Below are positions 1 to 9,731 of a DNA stretch of 64,000 nucleotides, piece by piece (the first letter of the stretch is position 1; each line of letters opens with the position of its first letter). Both the position numbers and the translations under genes were made by a program. This DNA comes from Sphingomonas yunnanensis (lineage in GTDB: Bacteria > Pseudomonadota > Alphaproteobacteria > Sphingomonadales > Sphingomonadaceae): the NCBI RefSeq assembly GCF_019898765.1, contig NZ_JAIOKB010000004.1, positions 62,001 to 126,000 of the forward strand, in the 5' to 3' direction. A model generated the notes under the pieces. That model saw only the letters and a list, made by a program, of their open reading frames with translations. It searched no databases and was not told the DNA's origin.

Positions 1-755
1 AACGCCTCGAACCCCTTGTTGGCGAGCCGCAGCGCGACGTCCAACATCGCCAGGAAGACCTGCGGGTTGCGCCAGTTCAGGTCCCATTGGAAGGGGTAGA
101 AGGTGGTCCAGACCTGGCCGCCCATCTCCGGCACGAGCGTGAAGTTGCCCGGCGCGGTGGCGGGAAAGACCTGCGGCAGCTCAAGGTCGCGTGCCGCGGC
201 CTCGGCGGCGTCGACGGTGATGTAGAAGTCGCGGTAGAAGGGATCTCCGGCCTTTGCCGCTTTGGCCCAGAGATGGTCGTCGGCGGTGTGGTTGAGCGCG
301 AGATCGACGCACAGGCTGATCCGCGCCTCGCGCAGCCGCTCGGTGAGCGCCCCGACCTCGTCGATCGTGCCGAGCCGCGGCTCGACCGCGAGATAGTCCG
401 AGACCGCGAAGCCCCCGTCGCTGTCGCCTTCGCGCGCCTTGAGCAGCGCGAGGAGGTGGAGGTAGCGCACGCCGAGCGCCTCGAGATGGTCGACCCGCCC
501 GGCCAGACCCGCCACCGTGCCGGCGTAGCGGTCGACGTAGGTGGAATAGCCCAGCATGTCGGGGCGGACGAACCAATCGGGATCGGCCAGCCGCGCCGCG
601 TCGAGCTCGCGCAGCGCCTCGGGCCGCTCGGCGTGGCGCTCGCGCAGCAGCGTCTCGGTCGCGGCCCATAGCGCGTCGGTGTCACCCTGCGCGCCGTAGA
701 GCCGGTCGAGCTGCCGCCGCAGCCGCGGTGCGATCGCGGCGAGCCGCTCCTCCAT
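1..755 (-). CDS. Amylosucrase (GH13 family), N-terminal part, cut by the window edge
   Basis: About 251 N-terminal residues are present; the rest lies left of the window. The translation has the GH13 region-I signature ALNHTADDH and the segment VWTTFYPFQWDLNW, which is typical of amylosucrases (GH13 subfamily 4). That family cleaves sucrose, releasing fructose and transferring glucose to an alpha-glucan. No signal peptide is seen, so it should act in the cytosol. The start is the ATG at 755 because GGGAGG lies about six bases upstream; a second ATG at 761 directly abuts that site and is less likely. It is co-oriented with a TonB-dependent receptor and a LacI regulator, as in xanthomonad sux loci. 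A related GH13 hydrolase cannot be fully excluded without the C-terminal half. Confidence 0.85.
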   Translation of the reverse strand, partial: MEERLAAIAPRLRRQLDRLYGAQGDTDALWAATETLLRERHAERPEALRELDAARLADPDWFVRPDMLGYSTYVDRYAGTVAGLAGRVDHLEALGVRYLHLLALLKAREGDSDGGFAVSDYLAVEPRLGTIDEVGALTERLREARISLCVDLALNHTADDHLWAKAAKAGDPFYRDFYITVDAAEAAARDLELPQVFPATAPGNFTLVPEMGGQVWTTFYPFQWDLNWRNPQVFLAMLDVALRLANKGFEA

Positions 756-817
756 CGTCATCCTCCCAGTCACATCGCGCACCATAGACGCGCCGGGTGC
801 CGCCGCCACGCCGCGCG

Positions 818-3298
818 TCAGAAATCGAAGCGGACCGAGGCGGCGATGGTGCGCCCGTTGATCGAGCGCGCGCGCACCAGCCCGTTGGCGGGGATGCTCG
901 CGTCCTCGGCCTCGGTGATGCCCTTTACGTCGAAGATGTTGTTGGCGTTGAGGTTGAAGCTGACGTTCTCGGCCGCGCGCACCAGCAGGAAGCCGTTGAC
1001 CTGGGTGTAGGCGGGCATCTTCAGGTCGTTGATCGGCTGGGTGTAGCTCGAGGTGGTGCCGATCACGTTGGCGCCGAAGCTCACCCGACCGAAGTCGAGC
1101 TGCGGCGTCGCCTGGTAGACGAACGCGGCCTGGCGCTGCGGGCGGTTGCCGTCGAGCGTCGCGTCGGTGGCGTCGCGCTTGATCTTGGCGTCCGTATAGG
1201 TCCCCGCCGCGGTCAGCGAGAAGGGGCCCGCGCGGAAGCGGCCCTCCAGCTCGACGCCGGTCGCCTCATAGTCGCGGCTGGTGAACTGCTGCTGCGACAG
1301 CAGGTAGTTGGTCTCCTGCGTGCGCGCGTTGAACACGGTGGCGTAGAGCGCCAGCGGTCCGGTCGAGAACTTCAGCCCGCCCTCCGCCTGCTTGACGAAG
1401 TCATACGGCTTGGCGCCCGCGACCAGCCCGCCGGTAGTGGTGTCGATCTGCGGGCCGAACAGCAGCCGGTCGGCGTTGACGCGGCCGCCGCGGCTGTAGC
1501 GCGCGAACGCCGCGAGCGTGTCGCTCAGCCGATAGTTGATGCCGGCCGAGTAGGAGAGGTAGCGGTAGGTATAGTCGACCGGCGTGCGGTTGGCGGGGAT
1601 GAACGCCACCGCCTGCTCGGCCGCTGAGAGGAAGCCGTCGCCGTCGATGTCCTGCGCGCGCGTCGTGGTGGCGCCGGGCAGGTCGCCCGCGATGCTGCCC
1701 TTCGCGCTGCCGAAATCGTAGCGCAGCGAGCCGTCGACGTTGAGCCGGCCGAGCTCGAAGCCGAGCTGCGCGAACGGCGCGTTGGTGGTGTAGCGCATGT
1801 CGTAGCTGCGGCGGCAGCAATTGCCGAAGAAGGACGACGAGTAGAGCGTGCCCCCCGCGGTACGCGCCACGCCGCTCGAGTCACGCACGTCGACCAGCAC
1901 CGATCGGCCGTCGCCCTGCACGGTCTGGTAGAAGCTGGTCCACAGCCAGTCGGTGACGATGTCCTGGCGCGAGTTGTAGATGCCCGCCGCGAGCGTCACC
2001 GCGCCGCCCCCGAGATCGACCTTGCCGTTGACGCGCAGGTCGTTGGTGATGTTGTTGAGGCTCTTCAGGTCGACGTCGAACAGCACCACGCTGGCGAGCA
2101 GGCCGTTGCCGCCGAGCGTCGACGGGCTGGCGATACGCTGACCGGAGAGCGGCCCGCTCGCGTAGTAGAGCTGCGCGTTAGGTCCGGCGAGCGCGTTGGC
2201 CGCGGTCTGCGCGTCCCCCACCGCGGCGGGGAAGGGAGAGACGAAGTCGCCCGAGATGTCCGAGTAGCGGAACCTCTCGGTCACGTTCCAGCCGTCCGCG
2301 ATCTCGAACTGGCCCTCGAAGCCGACCGACTTGACGTCGGGGTGCATGCCGTCGCCGATGTTGCGGCGCACGGGATCGTTGTCGCCGTCCAGCGTCAGCA
2401 CCGAGCCGATGTAGCGGCTGTGCAGCGTGTCCTGGTTGATCGAGAAGCCGGGCACGTTGCTGTAGCTCGGGTCGCCACCGCTGCCGCTCACGCGCACCGG
2501 GTTGGGAAGATAGGCGATGCTGCGGTCGTCGAGATACTTGCCGTACAGGCGGATGTAGCCGCCGTCGAACTCGCGCGTGATGTTCGCCTTGATCTGGCCG
2601 CCGCGCATCGCGTCATAGCCGACGTCGCGCGGACCGTCGCCGAGGCGGTAGAAGCCGCTCAGCTCGTAGCGCGTGTTGGCGTCGATCCGGCCGCCATAGG
2701 CGAAGTCGGCGCGATACTCGCGATAGTCGATGCCGGACGACAGCTGGAATGAGCCACCCTCCTGCTCGCCCGTCTTCGAGATGAAGTTGATGATGCCGCC
2801 GGGCGAGTTGCTGGCGAAGGTGGAGGCGGAGCCGCCGCGCACCGACTCGATGCGCGCGAGCGACAGGTCGTTGCGGATGAAGATGTCGGCGTTGCCGAAA
2901 ATGATGTCGCCGAACTCGAGGACGGGCAGGCCGTCTTCCTGGAGCTGGAGGAACTTGGAGCCGCCCGAGGCGACCGGCAGGCCGCGCACGGCGATATTGG
3001 CGTTGCCCTCGCCGCCCGACGCCTCGACGCGCACACCGGGCAGGTTGCGCAGGATCTCGGCGGTGTTGCGCGGCGGGATCTTGCTGGTGAGGTCGGCGTC
3101 GAGCGAGCTGACCGACACCGAGGTGTCGAGCCGGTTACGCCCCTGCGCGACGCCGGTGACGACGATGTCCTCGGCGGGCGCCGGTGTGTCGCTAGTCTGG
3201 TCCGCCGTCCCGGTAGCGGGGGCGGTTGTCTGCGCCTGGGCAGCAGTGGCGAGCAACAGCGCCGGTATCCCGGCGAGCAGGCGGTAACGCGCGATCAT
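818..3298 (-). CDS. TonB-dependent outer-membrane receptor, SuxB-like (sucrose uptake)
   Basis: 826 residues. A signal peptide ends at about residue 22 (AQAQ), a TonB-box-like DIVVTG follows near residue 45, then come the plug domain and a beta barrel ending in phenylalanine. Such receptors import substrates across the outer membrane using TonB/ExbBD energy. Position between an amylosucrase gene and a LacI regulator points to sucrose or a related alpha-glucoside; this is inference from context. GGGAGG stands five bases before the ATG. Residues 550-561 form a textbook EF-hand calcium loop (DIDGDGFLSAAE), unusual for a barrel loop. Two palindromic operators lie 66-99 bases upstream. Confidence 0.9.
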   Translation of the reverse strand: MIARYRLLAGIPALLLATAAQAQTTAPATGTADQTSDTPAPAEDIVVTGVAQGRNRLDTSVSVSSLDADLTSKIPPRNTAEILRNLPGVRVEASGGEGNANIAVRGLPVASGGSKFLQLQEDGLPVLEFGDIIFGNADIFIRNDLSLARIESVRGGSASTFASNSPGGIINFISKTGEQEGGSFQLSSGIDYREYRADFAYGGRIDANTRYELSGFYRLGDGPRDVGYDAMRGGQIKANITREFDGGYIRLYGKYLDDRSIAYLPNPVRVSGSGGDPSYSNVPGFSINQDTLHSRYIGSVLTLDGDNDPVRRNIGDGMHPDVKSVGFEGQFEIADGWNVTERFRYSDISGDFVSPFPAAVGDAQTAANALAGPNAQLYYASGPLSGQRIASPSTLGGNGLLASVVLFDVDLKSLNNITNDLRVNGKVDLGGGAVTLAAGIYNSRQDIVTDWLWTSFYQTVQGDGRSVLVDVRDSSGVARTAGGTLYSSSFFGNCCRRSYDMRYTTNAPFAQLGFELGRLNVDGSLRYDFGSAKGSIAGDLPGATTTRAQDIDGDGFLSAAEQAVAFIPANRTPVDYTYRYLSYSAGINYRLSDTLAAFARYSRGGRVNADRLLFGPQIDTTTGGLVAGAKPYDFVKQAEGGLKFSTGPLALYATVFNARTQETNYLLSQQQFTSRDYEATGVELEGRFRAGPFSLTAAGTYTDAKIKRDATDATLDGNRPQRQAAFVYQATPQLDFGRVSFGANVIGTTSSYTQPINDLKMPAYTQVNGFLLVRAAENVSFNLNANNIFDVKGITEAEDASIPANGLVRARSINGRTIAASVRFDF
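1616..1651 (-). other. EF-hand calcium-binding loop encoded inside the receptor
   Basis: The twelve codons encode DIDGDGFLSAAE, residues 550-561 of the receptor. This fits the canonical DxDGDGx[L/I]SxxE loop with Asp/Ser/Glu at positions 1, 3, 5, 9 and 12. It lies in the barrel half, probably in a long extracellular loop. Calcium binding is inferred from the motif only. Confidence 0.6.
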
Positions 3299-3363
3299 GA
3301 TATCCTCCCCAGCGGGCCTGTCGGTCGTCTCTGCGACCCGATGGCGAGCTAATGCACGTTATC

Positions 3364-3397
3364 GCAATCGATTGCAACAAATTTTGCAATCGATTGC
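3364..3397. promoter_or_regulatory. Tandem LacI-type operators upstream of the sux-like receptor
   Basis: Two exact copies of the 12-bp palindrome GCAATCGATTGC occupy 3364-3375 and 3386-3397, with centres 22 bp apart, about two helical turns. Both have the central CG step usual for LacI-family operators. They lie between the LacI gene stop and the receptor start, where a bound repressor would block the receptor promoter. The neighbouring LacI protein is the obvious ligand. Confidence 0.75.
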
Positions 3398-3466
3398 GGC
3401 AGCAGGTTGGGGGCTTGTTCTCCAGGGTTCACGTTGTGGACGAGGCGTTCACCCCGCGGTATTGGC

Positions 3467-4495
3467 TCAGGTCGAGGCGCGCACCACCAGCTCGGGCGCG
3501 ATCACCGCGTGCTCCGCCGGTTCCCCCGCGACGCGCGCGAGCAGCCGCTCCACCATCAGCGCCGCGCCGCGGGCGAGGTCCTGGCGAATGGTCGTCAGCG
3601 GCGGTGAGGTGTGCGCGGCGAGCGTGACGTCGTCGTAGCCGATGACCGCCACCTCGCGCGGCACGTCCAGTCCGGCCTCGCTCACGGCACGCAGCACGCT
3701 CATCGCGGCGACGTCCGAGGCGGCGAAGATCGCGTCCGGCAAGGTGCCGACCGCGAGTCGGGTCCGCATCGCGGCGTGGACGCGATCCGGGTCCATCGCG
3801 GTGGCGAGCACCTCGGCGCGCACCCCGGCCGCGCGCGCGGCCGCGGCGAAGCCGGCGAAGCGATCGCCGAATTCGGGTGGGGCGGGGTCGCCGACGAAGA
3901 GCAGCCGGCGGCGACCGCGCTCGAGCAGATGCTCCGCCGCCAGCCGCCCGCCAGCGACATTGTCCGAGCCGATCGCGAGATGACGCTGCCCGTCGCGGTG
4001 GACGCCCCAGGCGACGAGCGGCCCGTAGCGCGACGCGACCCGTTCGATCGTCTCATATTGGTCGGACTGGCCGACGAGTAGCAGCCCGTCGACCCGCCCG
4101 GCGTCGACCAGCCGATCGAGCCAGTCGCCGTTCTCCGGCAGCACGCGCGACAGCAGCACGTCATAGCCGCGATCGACCAGCAGGTCAGCGATGTAGCCGA
4201 GCAGCGAGAGGAAGAAGGGGTCGGTCAGATGCTGCGTGCGCGCGTGTCCCAGCGGCATCGCCAGGCCGATCGCGCCGGTGCTGCGCAGCCGCAGGTTGCG
4301 CGCGAGTTGGTTGGGCCGGACGTCGTGCTCGCGCGCCAGCGCCTGGATCCGCGCCTGCGTCGCCTTGCTCACCGACGGGTGACCCGACAGCGCGCGCGAC
4401 ACCGTGGCGGTCGACACGCCCGCGAGCGCCGCTATGTCCGCGAGCTTCGTCGGCTTCGACAACAAACGCAAACCCCCCTGAAATTGCTCGGACAT
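3467..4495 (-). CDS. LacI-family transcriptional regulator, probable sux repressor
   Basis: 342 residues. The helix-turn-helix (KLADIAALAGVSTATVSRAL) occupies about residues 17-36, followed by the hinge and a periplasmic-binding-protein-like sugar domain. It lies 168 bases upstream of the receptor in the same direction, with two operators in the gap, so it most likely represses uptake of sucrose or a related sugar and may respond to the sugar itself. The ATG at 4495 has no good ribosome site. Two in-frame TTG codons (residues 11 and 12), just downstream of a G-rich run, are alternative starts that still retain the DNA-binding domain. Confidence 0.88.
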   Translation of the reverse strand: MSEQFQGGLRLLSKPTKLADIAALAGVSTATVSRALSGHPSVSKATQARIQALAREHDVRPNQLARNLRLRSTGAIGLAMPLGHARTQHLTDPFFLSLLGYIADLLVDRGYDVLLSRVLPENGDWLDRLVDAGRVDGLLLVGQSDQYETIERVASRYGPLVAWGVHRDGQRHLAIGSDNVAGGRLAAEHLLERGRRRLLFVGDPAPPEFGDRFAGFAAAARAAGVRAEVLATAMDPDRVHAAMRTRLAVGTLPDAIFAASDVAAMSVLRAVSEAGLDVPREVAVIGYDDVTLAAHTSPPLTTIRQDLARGAALMVERLLARVAGEPAEHAVIAPELVVRAST

Positions 4496-4549
4496 TTAGC
4501 CGCGAGGGCGGCATGGCCGCAACCGCCTCGGGGTCGTAGTCGGCGGCGA

Positions 4550-5185
4550 TCAGTCCTGCGCGGCGAGACGGTCGATCTCGCGGTCGACGAAGTCCATCAG
4601 CAGCGCCATGACCGCGGCCGGCGTCTCCTGCTTCTTCACCACGCGGCGCTGGAAGATTCCCGCCGAGACGACGAGGATCGACTCGGCGAGGCAGCGCAGC
4701 GGCTCGGCCGCGCTAGGTTGCGGCACGATCGCGCTCAGCGCCTGGATCAGCCGCTCGCGTAGCCGCTCGTCGACCGAGCGGAAGATCGCGGCGAGGCGCG
4801 GGTTACGGGTGGTCTCCGCGATGATCTCGGAGACGAGCCGCTCGTCCGGCATGTCGGCGCAGGTGATGAAGCGTTCGACCCAGGCGCGCACCGCGGCACG
4901 ATCGACCACGCAGGCGCCGGGGCAGAGCTCGTCACCGCCGAGGAACTCGGCGAGGTCCTGCTCCGCCAGCTCGGCGACGATCGCCTCCTTGTTGGCGAAG
5001 TCGCGGTAGATCTGCCCGACCAGCACGCCCGAGCGTTCCGAGATACGCGCCATGCCGGTGGCGTGGAAACCGTTCTCGGCGAAAAGTTCCCGCGCGGCCT
5101 GAACGATCTTGGCGCGGCGCGCGTTGGCCTTGGCACTGCGATCGCGCGGCTCCTGCACCGCATCGCCCTCTGAAATCATGTTCAT
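4550..5185 (-). CDS. TetR/AcrR-family regulator of the adjacent efflux operon
   Basis: 211 residues from the chosen ATG. The N-terminal HTH (about residues 20-65, ARRAKIVQAARELFAENGFHATGMARISERSG split across helices) is typical of TetR proteins; the C-terminal half is a variable ligand domain. It is divergent from an RND efflux operon, the classic AcrR/TtgR arrangement, so it should repress that operon until a drug-like ligand binds. A longer frame opens at 5242 but would start inside the operator palindrome at 5227-5246, so the ATG at 5185 (or 5179) is preferred. Confidence 0.88.
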   Translation of the reverse strand: MNMISEGDAVQEPRDRSAKANARRAKIVQAARELFAENGFHATGMARISERSGVLVGQIYRDFANKEAIVAELAEQDLAEFLGGDELCPGACVVDRAAVRAWVERFITCADMPDERLVSEIIAETTRNPRLAAIFRSVDERLRERLIQALSAIVPQPSAAEPLRCLAESILVVSAGIFQRRVVKKQETPAAVMALLMDFVDREIDRLAAQD

Positions 5186-5226
5186 ACTCGTCTTGACGAT
5201 CCACCTTCTTCGCAGTAGCAGCATAA

Positions 5227-5246
5227 GTGAGTGAGCGATCACTCAC
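5227..5246. promoter_or_regulatory. TetR-type operator between the regulator and the efflux operon
   Basis: A perfect inverted repeat, GTGAGTGA-GCGA-TCACTCAC, has 8-bp arms and a 4-bp spacer. It lies in the short divergent gap between the TetR gene (start 5185) and the membrane-fusion gene (start 5267). Size and placement are those of a TetR-family operator controlling both directions. Confidence 0.75.
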
Positions 5247-5266
5247 ACACATTCGACGAGAAGTCC

Positions 5267-6514
5267 ATGGCAAAACAGGGGTTGGCGCTCGCGGCGCTGG
5301 TGATGGTTCCGCTCGCTGCGTGCAGCGGCGGCGGGAATGAGCAGGGTGCTGCCAAGGGCGGCGCGCAGCAGCAGGGACAGGCGGCCCCGCCGCAGGTCGG
5401 CGTGGTCACGGTGCAGCCCGAGTCGGTCACGCTGACCAATGTGCTGCCTGGGCGTACCAGCGCCTACGAGACCTCCGAGGTGCGCCCGCAGGTCAACGGC
5501 CTCGTCACCGCGCGGCTGTTCACTGAAGGCGATTCGGTCAAGAAGGGCCAGGCGCTCTACCGCGTCGATCCGCAGCCCTATCAGGCGCAGGTGGCGAACG
5601 CCCGCGCCGCACTGGCACGCGCGCGTGCCGCGATCGCGTCGAGTGCCGCCTTGCAGCGGCGCTACGGCGAGCTCGTCAAGATCAACGCCATCGCCCGTCA
5701 GGATTTCGAGAACGCGGTGACCTCCGCCGAGCAGGCGCGCGCCGATGTCGCCGCGCAGCAGGCGGCGCTGCGAACCGCCCAGATCGATCTCGCGCGCACC
5801 ACGATCCGCGCGCCCATCTCGGGGCGGATCGGGCGCTCGATCGTCACCACCGGCGCGCTCGTCAGCTCGGGGCAGACCACCGCGCTGACCACGATCCAGC
5901 GGCTCGACCCGATCTACGTCGACGTCAGCCAGTCGAGCGGTGACCTGCTGCGGTTGCGCCAGCAGATCGCCGCGGGCGCGCTGTCGCGCGGCGGCGGCGC
6001 CGCGCGCGTTCAGCTGCGGCTCGAGGACGGCTCGGTCTATCCGATCCAGGGCAAGCTCCAGTTCGCGGACGTCAGCGTCGATCCCAACACCGGCACGCAG
6101 ACGATACGCGCGCTTTTCCCCAACCCGCGTGGGCTGCTGCTCCCGGGCATGTACGTCCGCGCCGAGCTGGTCGAGGGTACGCAGGCCAACGCGCTGCTGG
6201 TGCCGCAGCGCGCGGTGACGCGCGACGAGAAGGGCAACCCGAGCGTGCTGGTCGTCGGTCCCGACGGCAAGCTCCAGCCGCGCGCGCTGACCGCGCCGCG
6301 CACGATCGGCGAGAACTGGCTGGTCACCGCCGGGCTCAAGCCGGGCGACAAGGTGGTGGTGGAGGGCGCGATGATGCTGCGCCCGGGCATGCCGGTGAAG
6401 GCCGTGCCGTACAATCCGAACGCGGCCCAGGCTGCCCCAGGGCAGGGCGCGCCGGGCCAGCAGGGTGGCGGGCAGGGCGCGTCGCAGCAGGGCCAGCCGG
6501 CCCAGGGAAAGTAA
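5267..6514 (+). CDS. RND efflux periplasmic adaptor (AcrA/MexA type), lipoprotein
   Basis: 415 residues. A lipoprotein signal ends in PLAAC with the lipidated cysteine at residue 19. Lipoyl/barrel-sandwich halves flank a coiled-coil hairpin (about 100-170), followed by beta-barrel and membrane-proximal domains. The C-terminal tail is rich in Gln, Gly and Ala. The protein bridges the inner-membrane pump and outer-membrane channel encoded downstream. The ATG at 5267 is chosen because it begins the signal peptide; an upstream in-frame GTG at 5231 lies inside the operator. The pump gene begins six bases after the stop. Confidence 0.93.
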   Translation: MAKQGLALAALVMVPLAACSGGGNEQGAAKGGAQQQGQAAPPQVGVVTVQPESVTLTNVLPGRTSAYETSEVRPQVNGLVTARLFTEGDSVKKGQALYRVDPQPYQAQVANARAALARARAAIASSAALQRRYGELVKINAIARQDFENAVTSAEQARADVAAQQAALRTAQIDLARTTIRAPISGRIGRSIVTTGALVSSGQTTALTTIQRLDPIYVDVSQSSGDLLRLRQQIAAGALSRGGGAARVQLRLEDGSVYPIQGKLQFADVSVDPNTGTQTIRALFPNPRGLLLPGMYVRAELVEGTQANALLVPQRAVTRDEKGNPSVLVVGPDGKLQPRALTAPRTIGENWLVTAGLKPGDKVVVEGAMMLRPGMPVKAVPYNPNAAQAAPGQGAPGQQGGGQGASQQGQPAQGK

Positions 6515-6520
6515 CGCCGC

Positions 6521-9500
6521 ATGTCGCGCTTCTTCATCGACCGGCCCATCTTCGCGTGGGTCATCGCCTTGGCGCTGATGCTGGCGGGGATCATCGCGAT
6601 CCGCAGCCTGCCGATCGCGCAATTTCCCGAGATCGCGCCCCCCGCGGTCGCGATCACCGCCAATTACCCGGGTGCCGACGCCGAGACGCTCGAGCGCACC
6701 ACCACCCAGATCGTCGAGCAGCAACTGCGCGGCATCGACAACCTGCGCTATTTCTCCTCTTCCTCCTCCTCGGCGGGCGTGGTCACGATCACGCTGACCT
6801 TCGAGCAGGGCACCGACCCCGACATCGCGCAGGTGCAGGTCCAGAACAAGTTGCAGGCGGCGACCCCGCTGCTGCCGCAGGAGGTCCAGCGCCAGGGCAT
6901 CCAGGTGACCAAGTCGGCGGCGAGCTTCCTCGCGGTCGTCGGCCTCGTCTCCACCGACGGGTCGCACAGCAACAACGACCTCGCCGACATGGTCGTCTCC
7001 AAGTTCCAAGACCCTGTCAGCCGCATCAACGGCGTCGGCGAGCTCCAGGTGTTCGGCTCGCAATATGCGATGCGCATCTGGCTCGACCCGCTCAAGCTCA
7101 ACAATTACGCGCTGACCGTGGCCGACGTGACGTCGGCGGTGCAGGCGCAGAACGCACAGGTCTCCGCCGGCCAGATCGGCGCGCAGCCCGCGCCCAAGGA
7201 GCAGATGCTCAACGCGACCGTCTCGGTGCAGTCGCGATTGCAGACCCCCGAGCAGTTCGGCACCATCCGGCTGAAGACCGGCACCGACGGCTCGGTGGTG
7301 CGGCTGCGCGACGTCGCCAGGGTCGAGATCGGCGCCGAGAATTACGGCTTCGACGTGCAGTATAACGGCAAGCCGGCGTCGGGCTTCGGCGTCCGGCTGG
7401 CGGCGGGGGCGAACGCGCTCGACACGGTCGACCTGCTCAAGGCGCGAGTGGCCGAGATCGGCAAGACGCTGCCTGCCGACGTCAAGGTGATCTATCCCTA
7501 CGACATCACGCCGTTCGTGCGGCTGTCGGTGGAGCAGGTGATCCACACGCTGATCGAGGCGGTGGTGCTCGTCTTCCTCGTCATGTTCCTGTTCCTGCAG
7601 AACTGGCGCGCGACGCTGATCCCGACCATCGCGGTGCCGGTGGTGCTGCTCGGCACCTTCGCGGTGATGGCGCTGGCGGGCTTCACGATCAACACGCTGA
7701 CGCTGTTCGGCATGGTGCTGGCGATCGGCCTTCTGGTCGACGACGCGATCGTCGTGGTCGAGAACGTCGAGCGCCTGATCGTCACCGAGCATCTCAGCCC
7801 CAAGGAAGCCGCGCGCAAGTCGATGGACGAGATCAGCAGCGCGCTGGTCGGCATCGGCATGGTGCTCTCGGCGGTGTTCCTGCCGATGGCCTTCTTCGGC
7901 GGCTCGACCGGCGTGATCTATCGCCAGTTCTCGATCACGATCGTCTCGGCGATGGTGCTCTCCGTGCTGGTCGCGCTGATCCTGACGCCGGCGCTCTGCG
8001 CGACGATCCTGAAGCCGCACGATCCGGACAAGCAGGAGGGCAACGGCCCGCTCGCGCGCTTCTTCCGCTGGTTCAACCGCAACTTCGACCGCGCCCAGCA
8101 TCGCTACGAGGGTGGTGTGAAGAGCACCGCGCGCCACTGGAAGCGCTCGCTGCTGGTCTATCTGCTGATCGTCGCCGGCATGGCGCTCGTCTTCATTCGG
8201 CTGCCCTCGGGCTTCCTGCCCGACGAGGATCAGGGCTTCGTGCTCGCGCTGGTGCAGGGCCCGGCGGGCGCGAGCACCGCGCGCACCGAGAAGGGGCTGG
8301 CGCTGACCCGCGATCACTTCCTCAAGCAGGAAGGCAAGAACGTCCAGGGCGTCTTCACGATCAACGGCTTCAGCTTCGCCGGCCAGGGCCAGAACACCGG
8401 CCTCGTCTTCGTCAACCTCAAGCCGTGGGAGGATCGCTCGGGCGGCGACAATCGCGCCCAGGCGATCGTCGGGCGCGCGATGGGCTCGTTCTCGCAATAT
8501 AAGGACGGCCTGATCTTCGCGCTGATCCCGCCCGCGGTGCAGGAGCTCGGCAACGCCACCGGCTTCGACGTGCAGCTGGTCGATACCGGCGGCGTCGGGC
8601 ACGAGAAGCTGACGCAGATCCGCAACATGATGCTCGGCATGGCATCGCAGGACCCGCGGCTCGCCCAGGTGCGCCCGCTGAGCCTGGAGGACGCCCCGCA
8701 GCTCAAGGTGAAGATCGACGAGGACAAGGCGCGCGCGCTTGGGCTCGACCTCGCCGACGTCAACAGCACCATCGCGACCGCGTGGGGAGGCGGCTATATC
8801 AACGACTTCATCGACCGCGGTCGCGTGAAGCGCGTGTACGTCCAGAATGACGGGCCGTACCGCATGGCGCCCGAGGATGTCGGCGAGCTGTATGTCCGCG
8901 GCGCGAACGGGCAGATGGCGCCGTTCACCGCCTTCTCGACGCTGGAATGGGCTAACGCGCCCGTCTCGCTGACCCGCTACAACGGGCAGCCGGCGATGCA
9001 GCTGCAGGGCTCGCCCGGGCCGGGGCAGAGTACCGGCGCCGCCATGGAGGCGTTGCAGGAGATCCACGCCAAGCTGCCCCCGGGCACGACGCTGGAATGG
9101 ACCGGCCTCTCCTATGAGGAGCGGCTGTCGGGCGGGCAGGCGCCGGCGCTGTACGGCCTGTCGCTGCTGATCGTCTTCCTCTGCCTCGCCGCGCTGTACG
9201 AGAGCTGGTCGGTGCCGATCTCGGTGCTGCTGGTGGTGCCGCTCGGCATCATCGGCGCGGTGCTCGCGGCGTGGCTGACCGGGCTGAACAAGGACATCTA
9301 CCTCCAGGTCGGCCTGATCACCACGATCGGCGTGTCCGCCAAGAACGCGATCCTGATCGTCGAGTTCGCGGAGGAGCGCATGGCGGAGGGGATGAACTCC
9401 TTCGACGCGGCGGTGGAGGCGGCCAAGCTGCGCCTCCGCCCGATCCTGATGACCAGCCTTGCCTTCGTCTTCGGCGTGATGCCGCTGGCGGTGTCGACCG

Positions 9501-9730
9501 GCGCGGGCGCGGGCGGCCAGAACGCGATCGGTCGAGCGGTGGTGGGCGGCATGCTGTCCGCGACGGTGCTGGCGATCTTCTTCGTGCCGATGTTCTTCGT
9601 CGTCGTGCTGCGGCTGTTCGGGCATAGCGGTCACGCCGCGACGCCCGACCGGATCGACGGCGCCGACCCCCGGGCGGACGACGCCTCCCCCGACCATCAT
9701 CCCGGGGCGCCGCGCCCCGAGGGAGCCTGA
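6521..9730 (+). CDS. RND multidrug efflux pump, HAE1 (AcrB/MexB) type
   Basis: 1069 residues, close to AcrB with a slightly longer polar C-terminus. The N-terminus [16 protein letters not shown] is typical of HAE1 pumps. The proton-relay aspartates fall at residues 407 and 408 ([10 protein letters not shown]) as in AcrB, and the relay lysine is at 941 (SAKNAI). Twelve membrane helices and two large periplasmic loops are expected. It exports hydrophobic and amphiphilic drugs by proton antiport from the inner membrane and periplasm. It lies in the operon between its adaptor and its outer-membrane channel. Confidence 0.95.
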   Translation: MSRFFIDRPIFAWVIALALMLAGIIAIRSLPIAQFPEIAPPAVAITANYPGADAETLERTTTQIVEQQLRGIDNLRYFSSSSSSAGVVTITLTFEQGTDPDIAQVQVQNKLQAATPLLPQEVQRQGIQVTKSAASFLAVVGLVSTDGSHSNNDLADMVVSKFQDPVSRINGVGELQVFGSQYAMRIWLDPLKLNNYALTVADVTSAVQAQNAQVSAGQIGAQPAPKEQMLNATVSVQSRLQTPEQFGTIRLKTGTDGSVVRLRDVARVEIGAENYGFDVQYNGKPASGFGVRLAAGANALDTVDLLKARVAEIGKTLPADVKVIYPYDITPFVRLSVEQVIHTLIEAVVLVFLVMFLFLQNWRATLIPTIAVPVVLLGTFAVMALAGFTINTLTLFGMVLAIGLLVDDAIVVVENVERLIVTEHLSPKEAARKSMDEISSALVGIGMVLSAVFLPMAFFGGSTGVIYRQFSITIVSAMVLSVLVALILTPALCATILKPHDPDKQEGNGPLARFFRWFNRNFDRAQHRYEGGVKSTARHWKRSLLVYLLIVAGMALVFIRLPSGFLPDEDQGFVLALVQGPAGASTARTEKGLALTRDHFLKQEGKNVQGVFTINGFSFAGQGQNTGLVFVNLKPWEDRSGGDNRAQAIVGRAMGSFSQYKDGLIFALIPPAVQELGNATGFDVQLVDTGGVGHEKLTQIRNMMLGMASQDPRLAQVRPLSLEDAPQLKVKIDEDKARALGLDLADVNSTIATAWGGGYINDFIDRGRVKRVYVQNDGPYRMAPEDVGELYVRGANGQMAPFTAFSTLEWANAPVSLTRYNGQPAMQLQGSPGPGQSTGAAMEALQEIHAKLPPGTTLEWTGLSYEERLSGGQAPALYGLSLLIVFLCLAALYESWSVPISVLLVVPLGIIGAVLAAWLTGLNKDIYLQVGLITTIGVSAKNAILIVEFAEERMAEGMNSFDAAVEAAKLRLRPILMTSLAFVFGVMPLAVSTGAGAGGQNAIGRAVVGGMLSATVLAIFFVPMFFVVVLRLFGHSGHAATPDRIDGADPRADDASPDHHPGAPRPEGA

Positions 9731-9731
9731 C

